A stretch of 64,000 nucleotides of DNA from contig CM022944.1 of NCBI GenBank assembly GCA_012931725.1, positions 61,910,600-61,974,599 of the forward strand. The letters run 5' to 3'. This stretch comes from Litsea cubeba. Taxonomy: Eukaryota > Streptophyta > Magnoliopsida > Laurales > Lauraceae. Numbering within the stretch: the first letter of the stretch is position 1; each line of letters begins with the position of its first letter. A program made the translations under genes and the position numbers. Under the pieces are notes generated by a model. It did no database searches, had not been told where the DNA came from, and saw nothing but the letters and a program-made list of their open reading frames with translations. Positions 22,216 through 34,051 of this stretch are shown piece after piece.

Positions 22216-24840
22216 GGTACCAAAAAAAATACATGTGGTACCAAAAAAAAGTGGTTATAAGCACTACAAAAAAGAGAGAGTACCAAAAAATACATGCGGT
22301 ACCAGAAAAAAAGAATGAGGATAGTTTCTGCTACAAAAATCAGGAGCTCAACCAAAAATGGTTTCCAGCCAAGATTTCAGCTCCTCAAGCAAACTTTTGG
22401 CCTCAGCCGTCAGAGTTTCCAATGCACGCTTCTTCAGAAACTTGCCATGAGATGCTGGAGAAGGCTGCAACCCTTCTTTCACACCGGTAAGCCTATCTCG
22501 AGCAGTTTGCCATTGTTTGTCCTCTTGAAACTTCCTTTCAAGTACTTGATCAGCATCTGCAACCCGGCGAATCAGAGCACTCTCCTTATCACGAGCCTCT
22601 GTTATAGCAGCCCACTTGGCAGCGACTTGTGCCTTTAAATGCTCAAGACATTTTCTGGCCACATCGACCTCCCTATCAAGGATGTTAAGTTCATGTGTCA
22701 GCCCAATGATGGCTAGCTCTTCTAAGTTCTTCTCTCGGACTATCTGCTTCCTGTTTTGTGTAGCCTCATTCAGGTCAGACTTAGCCTTATCATCAGGGTC
22801 CAGGAACATCTCCTTGAAAAACTGGTCGTCAGCAAAACCCATGGTCTCAAACCACTTGTCACCCAGTGCAATGATCCGATCAACGATTGCCTGGCACCTG
22901 GGACATCCAGACCAGCCTCTTCGGCATCACCGAGAATCTCCTGCACATGCTGGATCATGCCAAATCCGGCATCCAAATGTCCAGCAAGGAGAGTCTCAAT
23001 CCGAGAGCTCAGAACTTGCACCACCACCTTCTTCGCAAAAAGAAGAGATGGCCCACTGAAGATTCACCCCGCTCCATCGGTCAGCTGCTCATGTCATGCC
23101 CCGTTGGAAGAGTAACAAAAGAACTCTTTCCAGTCGGAGTTGCTGGGGAAGAAATCTCAGCACGAGGTACCTCCTCCACCGTGTCAGAATTGGTTGCAGG
23201 AGTCTCTACCTCCGGATCAACCTCTGGCATCTTTTGCTCTGGTTCTAAAAGAAGCGACGGACTCTCCTCTGTCACTTCAAAACCTACCAAAGAAACACAA
23301 AAAGGTATGAATATGGTCCTATTTGAAAATCATTATTAGGGTTATTACTACAAAATACGTTCTTCGATGACTGGTGGAACACTCTCTTCCTCCATGAACT
23401 CATCGGAAGCATCGTCAACATTTGCGTCCATCGATGGTTGAAAGTCATCGGAATCCTGTGGCAAGTCAGCTGACAAGAAAAATGTTAGCAAACCAAGCAC
23501 AGACAAAAAAAAAAAGAAAACAAAAGAAGTCATACCAATTGGAGATTCAGGAACCACTCCAGAGTCCCTCGGTTCTTCTTCTGGTGCCGCAACCGAATCC
23601 ATCACCGCCTCATCGGCAGGAACCTCAGGCATCGCCAAGTCTTCATCCTCTGCTAAAAACAAAAGCAGCAGGGGGAGAAAGCAAATTGGAACATGGAAAA
23701 ATCCCATGAAAAGAAATGGAAAGAGAAGGGGAAGAATCATACCTTCACCGACAGTCTCTTATTCTCGGTGCTTCTTTTCTAGAGGCTCGTCAGCATTCCC
23801 TGGCACCTCCTCATTAATAGTAAGAGGGACTTCTATGTCAGGAGAGTCCTCATGTTGCCCCTTGCTGTGATGATGACTCCTCTTCCTCTTACTTCTACGG
23901 GCTCGCTTCTTAGAAGAACCTGCCCCACTGTCAGAGTCAGGTTTCCCACTTGACTCCTCACTGGATGGTCTACTCTTGCCAGTAGACTCCACGGAAGCTT
24001 GCCTCTGTGCCACTTGTATCCAAGCATCAAGCTCAGCTTCCTCCTGTTCTAGCTGCTCTAAAGCCTCATCAGGTATTTCTCGAACAGCTTCAGAACTAAT
24101 GACGCCCTGGTCACCGAGAAAGCCTATCTTGTGTTTCTCTCCAGAAAGGAAGGCCCAAACTTCCTTTCACCGGACGCCATCCAACTTTCCAAGGCCTTTT
24201 CCAGACGATAGCTTCACATCAAGCTCTTTCTTGAAAAGCCCTCGATATGCCGAAAAGCTCTACGCGAACCACTTCGCGAAGCCGGCAGTCCGGGAAGTCG
24301 ACAGCACAGGATAAGATATCATGGCAGTAGTGTCTTCAACACTATAGAAAGCCCATGCGTTTCTCCCATCCTGTAAACCTCCAAAGCGCTTCACCATGCT
24401 TGAAGGTACTCCAATAACGCCTTGAGAAAAGCCTAACTGCAGAGCAAAGCGAGAAGGTACATACGGTTGGATGTCAACGAAAAGATGTCTGCGGTACAAC
24501 ATCGTGCCGATACGTATGCTGAAAAGCCACTCCTTCTCTGCATTTGTCAAGGAGTAATGCCTTCCCGACCCCGCCTGGTAGAGTCGCGGGAGGCACCAAA
24601 GTCAAAAGCCTTCTTCCGCAACTCCGGAGAAAGCTTCACTGAAGACTGCCCCTTCTCGACGTCCCTGAACCGTCGGACCCTCATGCAGGCAAACAAAAGT
24701 GATTCGGACACGGCTTTACCCTTAGCCAATCGAATCATGAGAGAATCATCATCCTGTGCAATACCCAGTCGGTGGAAGCCCGGACAGAGGTATACAAACT
24801 ACAAATAAAAGATATGGGCTGAAAATACCCTATTCATGGG

Positions 24841-27800
24841 TGTCACGCCCCCGGACCGAGGACCCATTAAACAAGACCTTAATCCGGGGTCGTGGCGCGA
24901 TGGGCCGGAAAATTCCTCCTGCACACGCTAGTTTCCCATAGGTTTCCGCGGTAAGGATCCTTGAAATCCGATCCAACAGTGATTATTAAGAATCACATTC
25001 ATACGAATAAATTACGCGGAAGCATTGTAGCAAACATAAAAGTCCATATCATATGAGTATAATGAGAATGCACAAGACTAGCATAAAAAAGAAAAACATT
25101 CTATAGATAGGCCCCAAAGTTAGTTTCAAGTTTAATACAAAAGTAAAGTTAGCCAATAATTATAATTTTTCCCAAAAAGAATAAGCCAACAATGGCTACA
25201 ACAAAAAACCCAAAATAGAATCCACCCCAAAATGTGATCGAAGCTCCGAAATCAACCCGACGTCTAAGCGACATCATCAGGCTGCCACTCGCATTCCACA
25301 AAATCTATTGGGTCCGCCTCAAAGTGCGCCTCAATAGTGAGGGGCTCGACATCTGGCACCAAGCAAAAAGGGTCAGACACGACGGTCTGGCAAGAAAATA
25401 TAACAAATAACAGGATAATAGAAAAAGTAAAACATTAAATAAATGAGAACCACGATTAAATCCTTAATAATAGAAATGACGAGTTAAAGATCAATTTCTT
25501 AAATATTAAAGAATTCCAAGACCATAATAAGTTGAAATAAACAAGAACTATAAAATAAAACATCAAACGTATAAAACATTGGCAGACCATGTATAGCTAA
25601 ATTCTCCTGTTACCGAAGTAACGGGAGCAGACAGAACCGTAGCCACTACTCATGGGACCGGAACGAACATAGTCGTTAACAAACAGAACCGTAGCCACTA
25701 CACGTGGGACCAGATATAAACCGTTGCCATGGTCGGTACAGACAGAATCCAAACTGCAGTTGGTGAACAAATTAAAGATTCCAAGCCAGATGATCAGTCC
25801 GACAAGGTAACCTAAGCTTAGTGGTGCCATTAGAGTAAAAGTTCGAAACCCCGAAGTAATGCAAATCCGTTCATAAAAATACATTTCCAAAATCGATACT
25901 AAAACTACTCCGAACAAATACATATCTCACATATCGATGAATCCGAGCAAAATAAGATGAGTAGTCTTATCAATGTCTACTAATGTGGTAAACCACCCCA
26001 AAGCAATTAAATAGGTTTATAAATGGATTCGGATGAAACCTTTTAACATGGAATGAATTTAGTGTATGATGATTCAACAGTCTAATGCGGGTCGTCTTGA
26101 TGTACATTTGACCCCCTATTGTCATTAATAAATAGTAATTTGGTGCCACAAAAGATCCTTGACGATAAAAAGGGATGAAATATACATTGAGACTTGAAAG
26201 ATTCCCCAAATGGTTTTATTCATAGTTCAAATAAATTTACTTAATGGTTCATTGATTTAAAAAAGGGGCTGAATGGGCTTCAATTATAGAAAAGGGATTG
26301 TGCTGAATTGGACTTGAATATGGGCTTGAAGTGAGCCTGAAGAACGGCCCAACAATCCTCTTTTTTGCAACTCTTCTCATTTCAGTCCGATCGATCGGAC
26401 TCATTGGCCAATCGATCGGACCTGAAATGCTCTCACTTATTTACAGTCCGATCGATCGGACCTAAAATGCCCTCAGTTATTTACAGTCCGATCGATCGGA
26501 CAGCTGCGAATCTCAGCCTATTTGTTTGGATCTCTCTTTTGTCTAATCCCTATCCACTTTCTTTCTTTCCCCTTCTTCCATATACATCTCCATGAGTATT
26601 TGGGGCCTTTCTTGACCTCCTCAACTCATCAAATCATCATTCAATAATCATTCTAAACAAACATTCAAACACTTTTAAATTAAAGATTTCCTCCATTCTT
26701 TGAACACAAAGACTTGACATAAATAAGGCTAATTTCAAGATGACCAAATTCAAAAACCAAGTTCCAATCCATTGCAAAACAATAACACAAATAGATTCAA
26801 ACATAAACAACATTAATCCATTTATCCAAAGAAAGTCCATGAATCACAAAGTGGTTAGAGCATAGAAAGAAAATGCCATGAAATGAACTTATAAAGTAGA
26901 ACCATCATATTAATTGTAGAATCTACTTGCCTCAAGCCAAGATGAGGGCTAAGATACTCCTCAAACAATCCTCTAGGGCCTCAAGCTCCCAATCTACAAA
27001 AACCCCAAAATTTTCCCAAAGAAGAACCCTAAAAATCAACATTTGCAAATCTCAAGGGAAAACTCTTGCATGTGTGATGAAAACACTCTAAATGAAGAGG
27101 AAAACAAAGATTTCAAGTTTGGAAAGCCATTACTAACCTTGAAGAACTAAAACAATGAAGAGAAGCTTCAAAGAGAACTTTGCCCTAGCTTAAATCCTTA
27201 GAAAAACACATCTTTGGAAAGCTTGAATGATGAGGAAGAACCCTAGGAGGTCAATCCTCCATGAAATCTCCAAGAGATAGGTGTTCCAGAGGAGAGAGAA
27301 AGTTGCTGGGACAGAGAAAAAGCCTTTGGCTCCAAAACGTGCAGGAAAAGAAGAATGAAGGAGAAGCGAAGAACTCTTCTCTTATAAGATGGGTTTGTGG
27401 GCCCCAATCTTCACAAGGCTAAAAATGGCATTTGCGGGCCCCGAATGGAAACGACGAAGAAGACAAAAACGATCAACGAAATATCTATTATCCAAAAAAA
27501 ATTTTTTGTCAATTTCTGAAATTTTTGGAATTTGGGTACAGATTTTGTGTGAAAGGTTAGTTTTGCCCTTTTTCTCGAAAAAATGTGATTTCTGATCATT
27601 AACTCCAAATGGTCAAAACAGGAAAGTTGATAATCTAAATGAAATGAGTCAAAATGCACAAAAATTGGGATTTTACAAAAAACAAAGTTAAACCCCAAAG
27701 GTTCACACACAACACACGGGCGCCCCGGCTTGAGTCAAGCCTAAGTCAACGACTCTCAAAAATTCCCAAAGCTATTCAAACATTCTAATCTAGCTTAAGA

Positions 27801-27889
27801 AAATAAGCTAATCATCCACTAACCCCACTTATCATCTAATCATGATTAAAATATAATTAAATATTCCAAACCTGGGTCGGGGTCTAACA
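24841..27889 (-). mobile_element. Solo LTR D (chromovirus-type, 3049 bp)
   Basis: Runs TGTCACGCCCCCGGACCGAG...GGTCGGGGTCTAACA (plus), flanked by ATGGG at 24836-24840 and 27890-27894. It sits in exon 2 of the P1 antisense gene; the intact P2 sequence at about 44735 shows the empty site. The start resembles LTRs A, C and E. It has a palindrome cluster at 26385-26501 and no gene; open frames within it are short and lack motifs. Confidence 0.95.
26385..26501. repeat. 40-bp tandem repeat carrying 16-bp palindromes in LTR D
   Basis: GTCCGATCGATCGGAC, a perfect palindrome, occurs at 26385-26400, 26446-26461 and 26486-26501, with a half copy at 26410-26421. The last two units are exactly 40 bp apart. 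Confidence 0.85.
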
Positions 27890-29702
27890 ATGGGAAGCCC
27901 AAGCTGAAGCAAAAAAGCAGCAGCCTGCAGTTTGGTACACAAGTAGGAGTAAAGAGCTGGCACCAAAGCAAGTCGTTCTCCAAACGCCATCTGACAAGCC
28001 GAAAAAATACAATGCGTCCTGATGTGCGTTCCATCTCCTCCAGCAAAAAATAGCCTCACTAAGCCAATAAGTGAGGTAAACAACGAGGTCTCTCCGCAGT
28101 GCAATGTCAGGACATATGGCGTTTGTACTCGCACATAAATCTCTCAACTCTTTTTGCATGGCCGAAGTCTTCTTCCTGTCTTCCCGGGTCATGCTATCAG
28201 AAGACTCCCTGCTGTAAAAAAAGTTGAGGAACGAAGAGCCAGAACTCTTCCAACTACTGGATCTAACTTTCAAGCCCTCCTTCTCCTTCAAAAAATCATA
28301 GAAGGCAATGAGCTGAAAGTACAGAAGCCTGAACTCCTCAGACTGCTCCTCAAGGATGCTGTCGATCGGCATAAACTCCTCATAGAGTCTGCCAAGGATG
28401 GGCAATCCAGTAATGGCGCTCAGCTCCTTCAAAGAGAAACCAATCTCACCATTCGTCGCAACGAAGGTATTGGTTTGTGGAAGTAATGACTCCAACATAG
28501 CCATGAAGGCCTCGTCGAAAAAGTTCACGGTCTCCCTAAAGGTGCGGACTGCATCAAAAATCCCGGCTTCCTTCAAAACGGCGCCACGAATCAACAGGAC
28601 GCGATCAGTCCACGACTTCCACTCGGAGTCAGCACTGAAACAGCCACGAAGTTGAAAAGGCTTCACCCAATTGCTACCGTCACCGCTGAAAATGCCAAGG
28701 CCCACCGGTCTCAAATCGACCGATGGATAATCAGAGCCCTGGTAGCCGCTGGCCGGCATCAACATGTCCATGTCAGCAGGCGACTTCTCCGCATATCCAG
28801 GAGAACCGCCAACAAAAAGCCCCGATCTTGATTACATTTGTCCTTCTCACCCGGCTTGGAGGATCTTCCCTCTTAGAGCACGTGGGGGTAAGGCTCATGA
28901 TCGAGACGGTGCGATCAAACGTCGATCGGGTAGCAACAGTCTTCTTCTCACCATCTGCTGTGAAAGAGAACTGAAAACATCTTCTCTGGTATGTCGTGTC
29001 ATCAGGGACTGCATCACCAAAGAAGAAGGTAGGCTTGGGCAAAACCCCCTAATCTTCCATCACCCATGGACGACTGCTTACCATGATCTTATAAAATTGC
29101 TCTCCCTTGAGAGCGATCAGTCGCTGCCTCATCTCATCTCTGTTGAGGGAGTCGCACTCTTCCAGATTTCTCTCAACATACTGGACCTTCTCCCAGGCCT
29201 GCTGAACGGTCGGATTAGAAGAACTAGCAGATCGACGAGGTACGCTTGTAGTAGGCTCTTTACCCTTTTTCATTCTGGAGGAACCACCTGCAAAGGATAG
29301 AAAAAAAAAGATCAATCATCAAAATGATAGAATTTCGCTAAAAAAAATCTGGCGAAATTTTGACATGACTCCGAGGTAATTCCGAAGAAAAAGGAAATAT
29401 CCCGAAAGAAATAGAAAGCTTGAAGATGGGCTCAACATCGCTGCGAGCTCCGAAACTCCAAACTTTCGAAACCTCAAAGTCTCCGCAAAATCAGGAAGGG
29501 CTCAACATTGTTGCGAGCTCCAAATTCCCAAATTTGCAAAAACTTTCAGGTATACTATTATATCATGCTACAAATTTACAAAAAAATGCATGCATGAACA
29601 TCTTGGTTTGCCAAAAAAAAAAGTATTATCATGATGAGAGAAAAAAAGGAAACTTTCTCAAAAAAAAGGGGGAGAAAGAAAAGAACAAAAAAAAGAGGGA
29701 CT

Positions 29703-29760
29703 GGCCCACATGCCACGTGGCCGTACGGCTAGATCCGTACGAATCTGTCGTATGGCCCAC
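29703..29760. other. GC-rich palindromic island in intron 1 of the P1 antisense gene
   Basis: A ~58-bp island in an otherwise A-rich 360-bp stretch (29580-29940). It contains GCCACGTGGC (G-box core) and CCGTACGG motifs. Counterparts: 46648-46706 in P2 and 58256-58313 in P3. Confidence 0.7.
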
Positions 29761-30402
29761 AAAAGAAGAAAAAAAAACGTGCAAAAAAAAAGAGAAAAGA
29801 AAGCACGAAAAAAAAAAACGTGTAAAAAAAAGGGAAAAAACGTGCAAAAAAAAAGAAAAGAAAGCACGAAAAAAAATGTGTAAGAAAAAAAGAAAGGAAA
29901 ACACATGAAAAAGAAAAAAAAAGTAAAGAAAAAAAAAACAGAGAGAACCTTTTATCATCCTACTTTCTACAATGGAGTTTTCTTGAAAAAGAGAACTTAC
30001 TTGAAGCCATTGATGGAGAAGAAGAAGAAAAGTCTTGAAGATCTTGAAGAAGAAGAACTCTTGGTCTTGAAGCCCTCTTGGGATTGTTGTAAAAGAAAGT
30101 AATAAGAGCAAGAGATCCAACCTCCTCCTTTCTTTATTGCAGTCATTAATTCATTTCTTTGGACGGCCCAATCAGAAACAAGCATCCGGGAGTTACAAGT
30201 CAATTGATTCATGGCATTTAACCCATGAAACTCCTCCCATCATGGCGATTAAAGGCGATTAAATGCCCTCAATCTCCTCCAGCCAATTAGAAACTAAGAA
30301 AAAGGAGTTACAAAATAAAGAATTCAATCTTGTAACTCCTCCCTTTATGTAGCTTTATGACAATTAAGGCTCATAAATCCTCCTAAATGACTACCTAAAA
30401 GC

Positions 30403-30412
30403 CTATAAATAG
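30403..30412 (+). promoter_or_regulatory. TATA box in P LTR
   Basis: CTATAAATAG followed by a purine-rich leader. P2 has gCATAAATAG at the same place (about 49020), a decayed version. This fixes the transcription direction of P as plus here. Confidence 0.65.
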
Positions 30413-30554
30413 GAGAGCACTCCAAAGAATTCCAGATCGAAAAAGACCAAACAGAGATCGCTGATAAGAAAAAAGCACAGGAAATCCAGATAAAGAAAGA
30501 GAGAAAACTCTGCAAAAGTTCTGCACCGGCCACCACTACAATGTGACAAAAGTC

Positions 30555-30588
30555 CCTTGGGGGGTATCCCCCCCCCCCCCCCCCAAGG
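30555..30588 (+). other. G6/C-tract hairpin in P LTR leader
   Basis: CCTTGGGGGG-TAT-(C)17-AAGG, able to fold into a strong hairpin about 150 nt downstream of the TATA box. P2 has 13 C (49181-49208) and P3 has a 5-bp version (55777-55797). Confidence 0.7.
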
Positions 30589-31226
30589 TCTTTGCCTTCT
30601 CTTTCTGCCTCCAATGGCTTAGACGTGGCTTTTCAGCCCGTCTACTTAGTTTTTTATTGGACATAGGACCTCCTTTTGGTCTTTGTCCTCTAAAAACCTG
30701 AGGTTATAGCCAAGCCAAGTGAATCAAGAGCATCCTCTGTTCTCATCTGCATGGATGATGGTGAAGACCACATATGGCTTGCGACCGTCAATCTGAACGA
30801 GTCCCCCACAATCTCCTGAGAAGTTAGATCCTCCTTTTCTTGCTTTTCATTGTAGTTTGTATTTTTCCAAAAGAAACAAAAATCACAACTCTTGTCTTTC
30901 ATTATTGATAAGAATTGTAAATCGGCTATAAACGCCAAAAATCAGCTATAAATGCCAAACAAATCGCCTTTCACTGCAAACCAAGAAAATTGTCTCTTTT
31001 CTTAAATATATGTGTAATGGAAAACTTGAAAGAAGTTGATTTCCTTTTTACTTGCGAAGGTCGATCTCCGGATCACCACTTGTAATTTCAAGTAAAATAG
31101 AAAATCTGGCACACCTGCACAAAAAAAATATTGATGCGCGCCTTTGCCCCTCGGTTACGAAAGGGTCGGATCAAATAGATTCCCACGTCTGCCGACCTCG
31201 GTAGAACCGAGCAGAAGCGTTGTCCA

Positions 31227-31412
31227 TCAACCAGGTGATGTTGGCAAAACCAACGATCCTCGGTACTGTCCATACCACCAGATGATCTCTCATCCTCTCA
31301 ATCAATGTTTCGTTGTGAGGGAGAAAATAAAAGAGATGTGGAAAAACGGAGTCATCACCTTCAACAAAAACTATGGGTTTGCCTCTGTCAACATGGTGTC
31401 ATGTGGACAAAT
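31227..31412 (+). pseudogene. Gag fragment of P2, knuckle region
   Basis: Frame reads ...TNDPRYCPYHQMISHPLNQC, a C-x2-H-x4-H-x4-C knuckle like that of element R, followed by a helical stretch ending VNMVSCGQIP. It is cut on the left by P1 and on the right by foreign sequence at 31413. It is the nucleic-acid-binding part of the Gag polyprotein. Confidence 0.75.
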
Positions 31413-31670
31413 ACCAAAATCACCGAAGAGGGCATAGCCAGATTCAGGGCTGCCTTCGATATTCCGGAGCGAGTCCTGCTCAAGCCGGCAGACTCCGTCG
31501 ACTATGCCACGATGCGCTGGTCCGGCGGCTGGATGCCGTTTCCTCTGATCTCTGTGATCGAGGGTGGGGTCAGATTCCCCCTGCACCCTCTACTTAGGGC
31601 TTGCCTCAGTACCTGGTCTCTTACCCCGTGCCAGCTGATGCCCAATGGCTATAAGGTCATTATTGTAGGC
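31413..31670 (+). pseudogene. Transposase_28-like N-terminal fragment
   Basis: An open stretch encoding ITEEGIARFRAAFDIPE, then GGVRFPLHPLLRACL and LTPCQLMPNGYKVI. This pattern (IP..V.L..P, then G..FPLHP, then P.QLMPN) resembles the N-terminus of putative gypsy-type transposon proteins (Transposase_28) found as extra ORFs in plant elements. It is more GC-rich than the flanking gag and truncated on both sides. Family call by resemblance only. Confidence 0.5.
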
Positions 31671-31746
31671 GGAATTTTCCGGCCCGTCGCGCCGCGTCCC
31701 CGGATTAAGGCCTCATTTAGCGGGGCCTCGGTCCGGGGGCGTGACA
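31671..31746 (+). repeat. Terminal 76 bp of a D-family LTR
   Basis: Reads ggaattttccggcccgtcgc...gggggcgtgaca, the reverse complement of the first ~80 bp of LTR D (24841 onward). The rest of the LTR is missing and no primer site follows; P2 gag resumes directly. Confidence 0.8.
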
Positions 31747-32239
31747 GTAAGAAAATTCACTCTCAGTGATTTCATGCCACCTCAATTCAAAGAAGCCACG
31801 CAGGGGGCATCATACTCTTGCAATTCGATAGTTGGATTCTCCATTAATGGATACGAGTCCAGCGACATCGATGATGGATTCGAATCCAACTACACCAATG
31901 AGTGGGAGGAGTCCCTTGAAACAGGAGAATATCTCTCCGATGAAGAATGGGTTCCTAAGACTCATCTTATGCCAGTAATTTGGTATAACCCCCTACAGCC
32001 ACAAGGATCCTGGTCTGATGATGAAGAAGACCAAGAGGCTGCACATGAAAATGCTGTTGAACTAGCACTCGTCATTGCCCCATTGGAAATCAACTATGCT
32101 GAGCCACAAAGAGTAGATGAAGAAGAAGAATTGGCTCCCATGCCTGATCTTGAAGAATATGCAAGGATCTTACAGCGTCTCATTCTTAAACAAGAGCAAG
32201 ACCGCGTCAACGAGCCTCCTCACAATCCAGAGCCTGAAG
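31747..32239 (+). pseudogene. Gag of P2, acidic region
   Basis: Open frame reading KFTLSDFMPPQFKEATQ, then an acidic stretch rich in Glu and Asp. It continues in frame across the solo copia LTR: ...NPEPE at the left junction joins VPENHQVYPP at 34053 when one TGAAG copy is removed. I know of no defined function for this segment; it is a linker between the knuckle and protease. Confidence 0.7.
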
Positions 32240-32757
32240 TGTTGGAAATAGGGTGGGCCTCTAGGATAGGTTTCAAAAACTTTTGACCCACTTGACGCAG
32301 GGATCAACTATCCAGAAGGCTACAAAACCCAATCCAAGATCCATGTCCTCAATCTCAGCCATCATGATCAGTATACAATCTATCTAGAAGATAAAAATAG
32401 CAACTAACAAGCATCCATAATAATCTACAACATGCAAGGAAGTGGATTATACCTTTGGAGCTCGGTTGTGCTCTAATGGAGGAGTTGCGTCTTTCTTTGA
32501 TGATGAAACGCTTTCACTAATCAATAGGGATCTCAAGACCTCTTGATCTTCCACGCTATGACCCGTATCAGATTCTCCTTTTCTCAAGAAGATGGTGGGA
32601 TCTCCAGAGAAAACTACTAGGAACTCTAGGGAGGAACTAGAAAGAGAACTAGAAGAGGGGGAGGAGGAAGAGCATGTGCAACTATTGCACAAAAGGGCCT
32701 TGGGCGTGAATCCCTAGGTGGTTGCATGCATGGGACGTCCAAGGCCCTCTTCTCCTC

Positions 32758-32766
32758 TTATTTATA
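32758..32766 (-). promoter_or_regulatory. TATA box in the solo copia LTR
   Basis: Minus strand CTATAAATAAGAGG, followed by a purine-rich leader. Confidence 0.6.
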
Positions 32767-32796
32767 GCTTTTGCAAGCCCAACTTACTAATTTCCA

Positions 32797-33060
32797 TTAG
32801 AAGTCTTACTTCCAAAAATTAGTAACTATCTCTTCTTAATTAAAATAGAAGTCTTACTTCCATTAATTAATTAGTAACTTACCATATCATAATTAGAAGT
32901 CTTACTTCAAATATGATTAGTATCTTTCTAATTTCTATCTAATTAAAATAGAAGTCTCACTTCTACTAAAATTAGTAAGTCTACTATTACCACTATTAGA
33001 AGTCTCACTTCAAATAGAAATAGTAACTTTCCTTTTAGAGTTCTACTAGAATTAGATACT
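32797..33060 (-). repeat. ~50-bp degenerate tandem repeat upstream of the copia TATA
   Basis: The core tagaagtcttacttc starts near 32798, 32845, 32893, 32948 and 32997 (47-55-bp spacing), each followed by an attagtaa stretch. In sense it lies just upstream of the TATA box, where U3 enhancer repeats are common. Confidence 0.75.
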
Positions 33061-34051
33061 TTCTAATTATTGGGCTAGCGTGGGGACCACTAGGGATTCC
33101 TTAGAAAGCTGGCTCCAACTGGGACTCGCGACCGCACATCTCATGTGTAATCCGGGCCCACAGTTAATTGCAAATAACTCCACTATATAAATGCAATTGA
33201 ACTCCAGTCTTAGGAATATTACATAGAAGACCCTAAACTTCCACATTACCACAAGTAGACCCCTCTATCAATATCCATGGATCAATTGGACCTGTCTTCC
33301 AAACTTGATCCATATCTTATTATCCTTGAGCCCCAATTAATTATAATGATCATAGGTACCTTTCCAATTAACTCTAATCGGAATGGGTGCGCACTTACCA
33401 ATGATAAATCCATTAATTGGCAGAAGGGGATATTAGAGATAGATTCCTTCTTGACTATTGAATGTTCCCACAGCTCTACTACCATGTACCCAAATCACCG
33501 AGGTGTTGACCTACAGTTGGCCTCACTCATTGGTGACTCAAAGCAAATGAAATAGATAGAAACTTGAGTTCATTAATGTCTCAGGATTGAGAGCCTATTG
33601 CTAGGGAATTATGAGAGCAGACCTTAAAATAAAGACAGTGTTTATAAGGTGCTTCTCATGGTCCTTCAATACATCCAATGTACCAGCACTGTGATCCAGA
33701 ATCTTCCATTCTGATGATCGAGACAAATCACACTATCTCATAGTGATCAAAGTACTGCAACCTTATCAGTATGAGATGTCCAGTCTCATCACTGGTTGTG
33801 ATAATATTTAAGTATAAGATTTGCCACACATGTCTCCCGTATGTGGATCTCATCCATACACATGTGTTACATCTAATATACTTGTGGACCCCGGTTCATC
33901 TCATGAACCATCATGTCATTCGTATTGGTTATGTGCAAGTATATAATAAATCACCATTCATCTCATGAAAGGAAAGCATGAATATACTGATAAATAAAGA
34001 AATTAATCAATTTATTATATCATCTACTGGATTGAGTCCATAAAACTAACA

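Larger units (their letters stand above)
22348..30010 (-). pseudogene. Antisense plant-mobile-domain-like gene in P1, disrupted
   Basis: Five-exon gene opposite to P1 pol. ATG at 30010 (exon 1 MAS plus one base), donor GTAAGT, exon 2 from 29287 to 23743, then three short introns and a last exon ending with the TGA at 22348-22350. Exon 2 holds the mobile-domain-like block (TNTFVAT.GEI.FSLKELSA, GLPILGRLYEEF), then a basic KKRARRSKRKRSHHH linker. Exons 3-5 are acidic, and the last 160 residues form a heptad-rich coiled coil. Lesions: CAG to TAG at 29049-29051, frameshifts near 28820 and 28045, solo LTR D at 24841, TAG at 24260, and CGA to TGA near 24175. Role unknown. The family call is by motif resemblance to plant mobile domain proteins. 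Confidence 0.75.
18430..31226 (+). mobile_element. Tat-type element P, copy 1 (right part)
   Basis: Plus-strand element. Visible parts in order: RNase H and integrase (18430-20495), spacer, three tandem arrays (20865-22215), antisense PMD-like gene (22348-30010, with solo LTR D inside), then a 3' LTR lacking its first half (30131-31226). Element A interrupts its RNase H, so gag, RT and the 5' LTR are left of the window. Its end abuts gag sequence of P2 with likely duplication TCAAC at 31227-31231. Confidence 0.88.
30131..31226 (+). repeat. 3' LTR of P1, lacking its first ~875 bp
   Basis: Matches 48757-49846 of P2 and ends ...TTGTCCA at 31226. Relative to P2 a ~1.8-kb deletion removed the upstream region of the antisense gene, the polypurine tract and the U3 half, fusing the first part of the gene (near 30130) to mid-LTR. 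TATA box at 30403-30412 and a C-tract hairpin at 30555-30588. Confidence 0.88.
32240..34051 (-). mobile_element. Solo Ty1/copia LTR in P2 gag
   Basis: 1812 bp, ends TGTTGG...CTAACA (plus), flanked by TGAAG at 32235-32239 and 34052-34056. Orientation is minus, shown by TATAAATAA at 32758-32766 (minus) and by the sense start TGTTAGTTTTATGGACTC. Different from the copia at 11577. No gene. Confidence 0.92.

Noticed and set aside
29580..29940. A-rich stretch resembling a poly(A) tail of a LINE or retrogene
   Set aside because: The same stretch is in intron 1 of all three cargo genes, with interspersed G and C, and has no adjacent target duplication.
29629..30120. Phe/Leu-rich open frames that look like membrane proteins (also 46445-47065 and 57785-58330)
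   Set aside because: They are translations of homopolymer T runs in intron 1 of the cargo gene.
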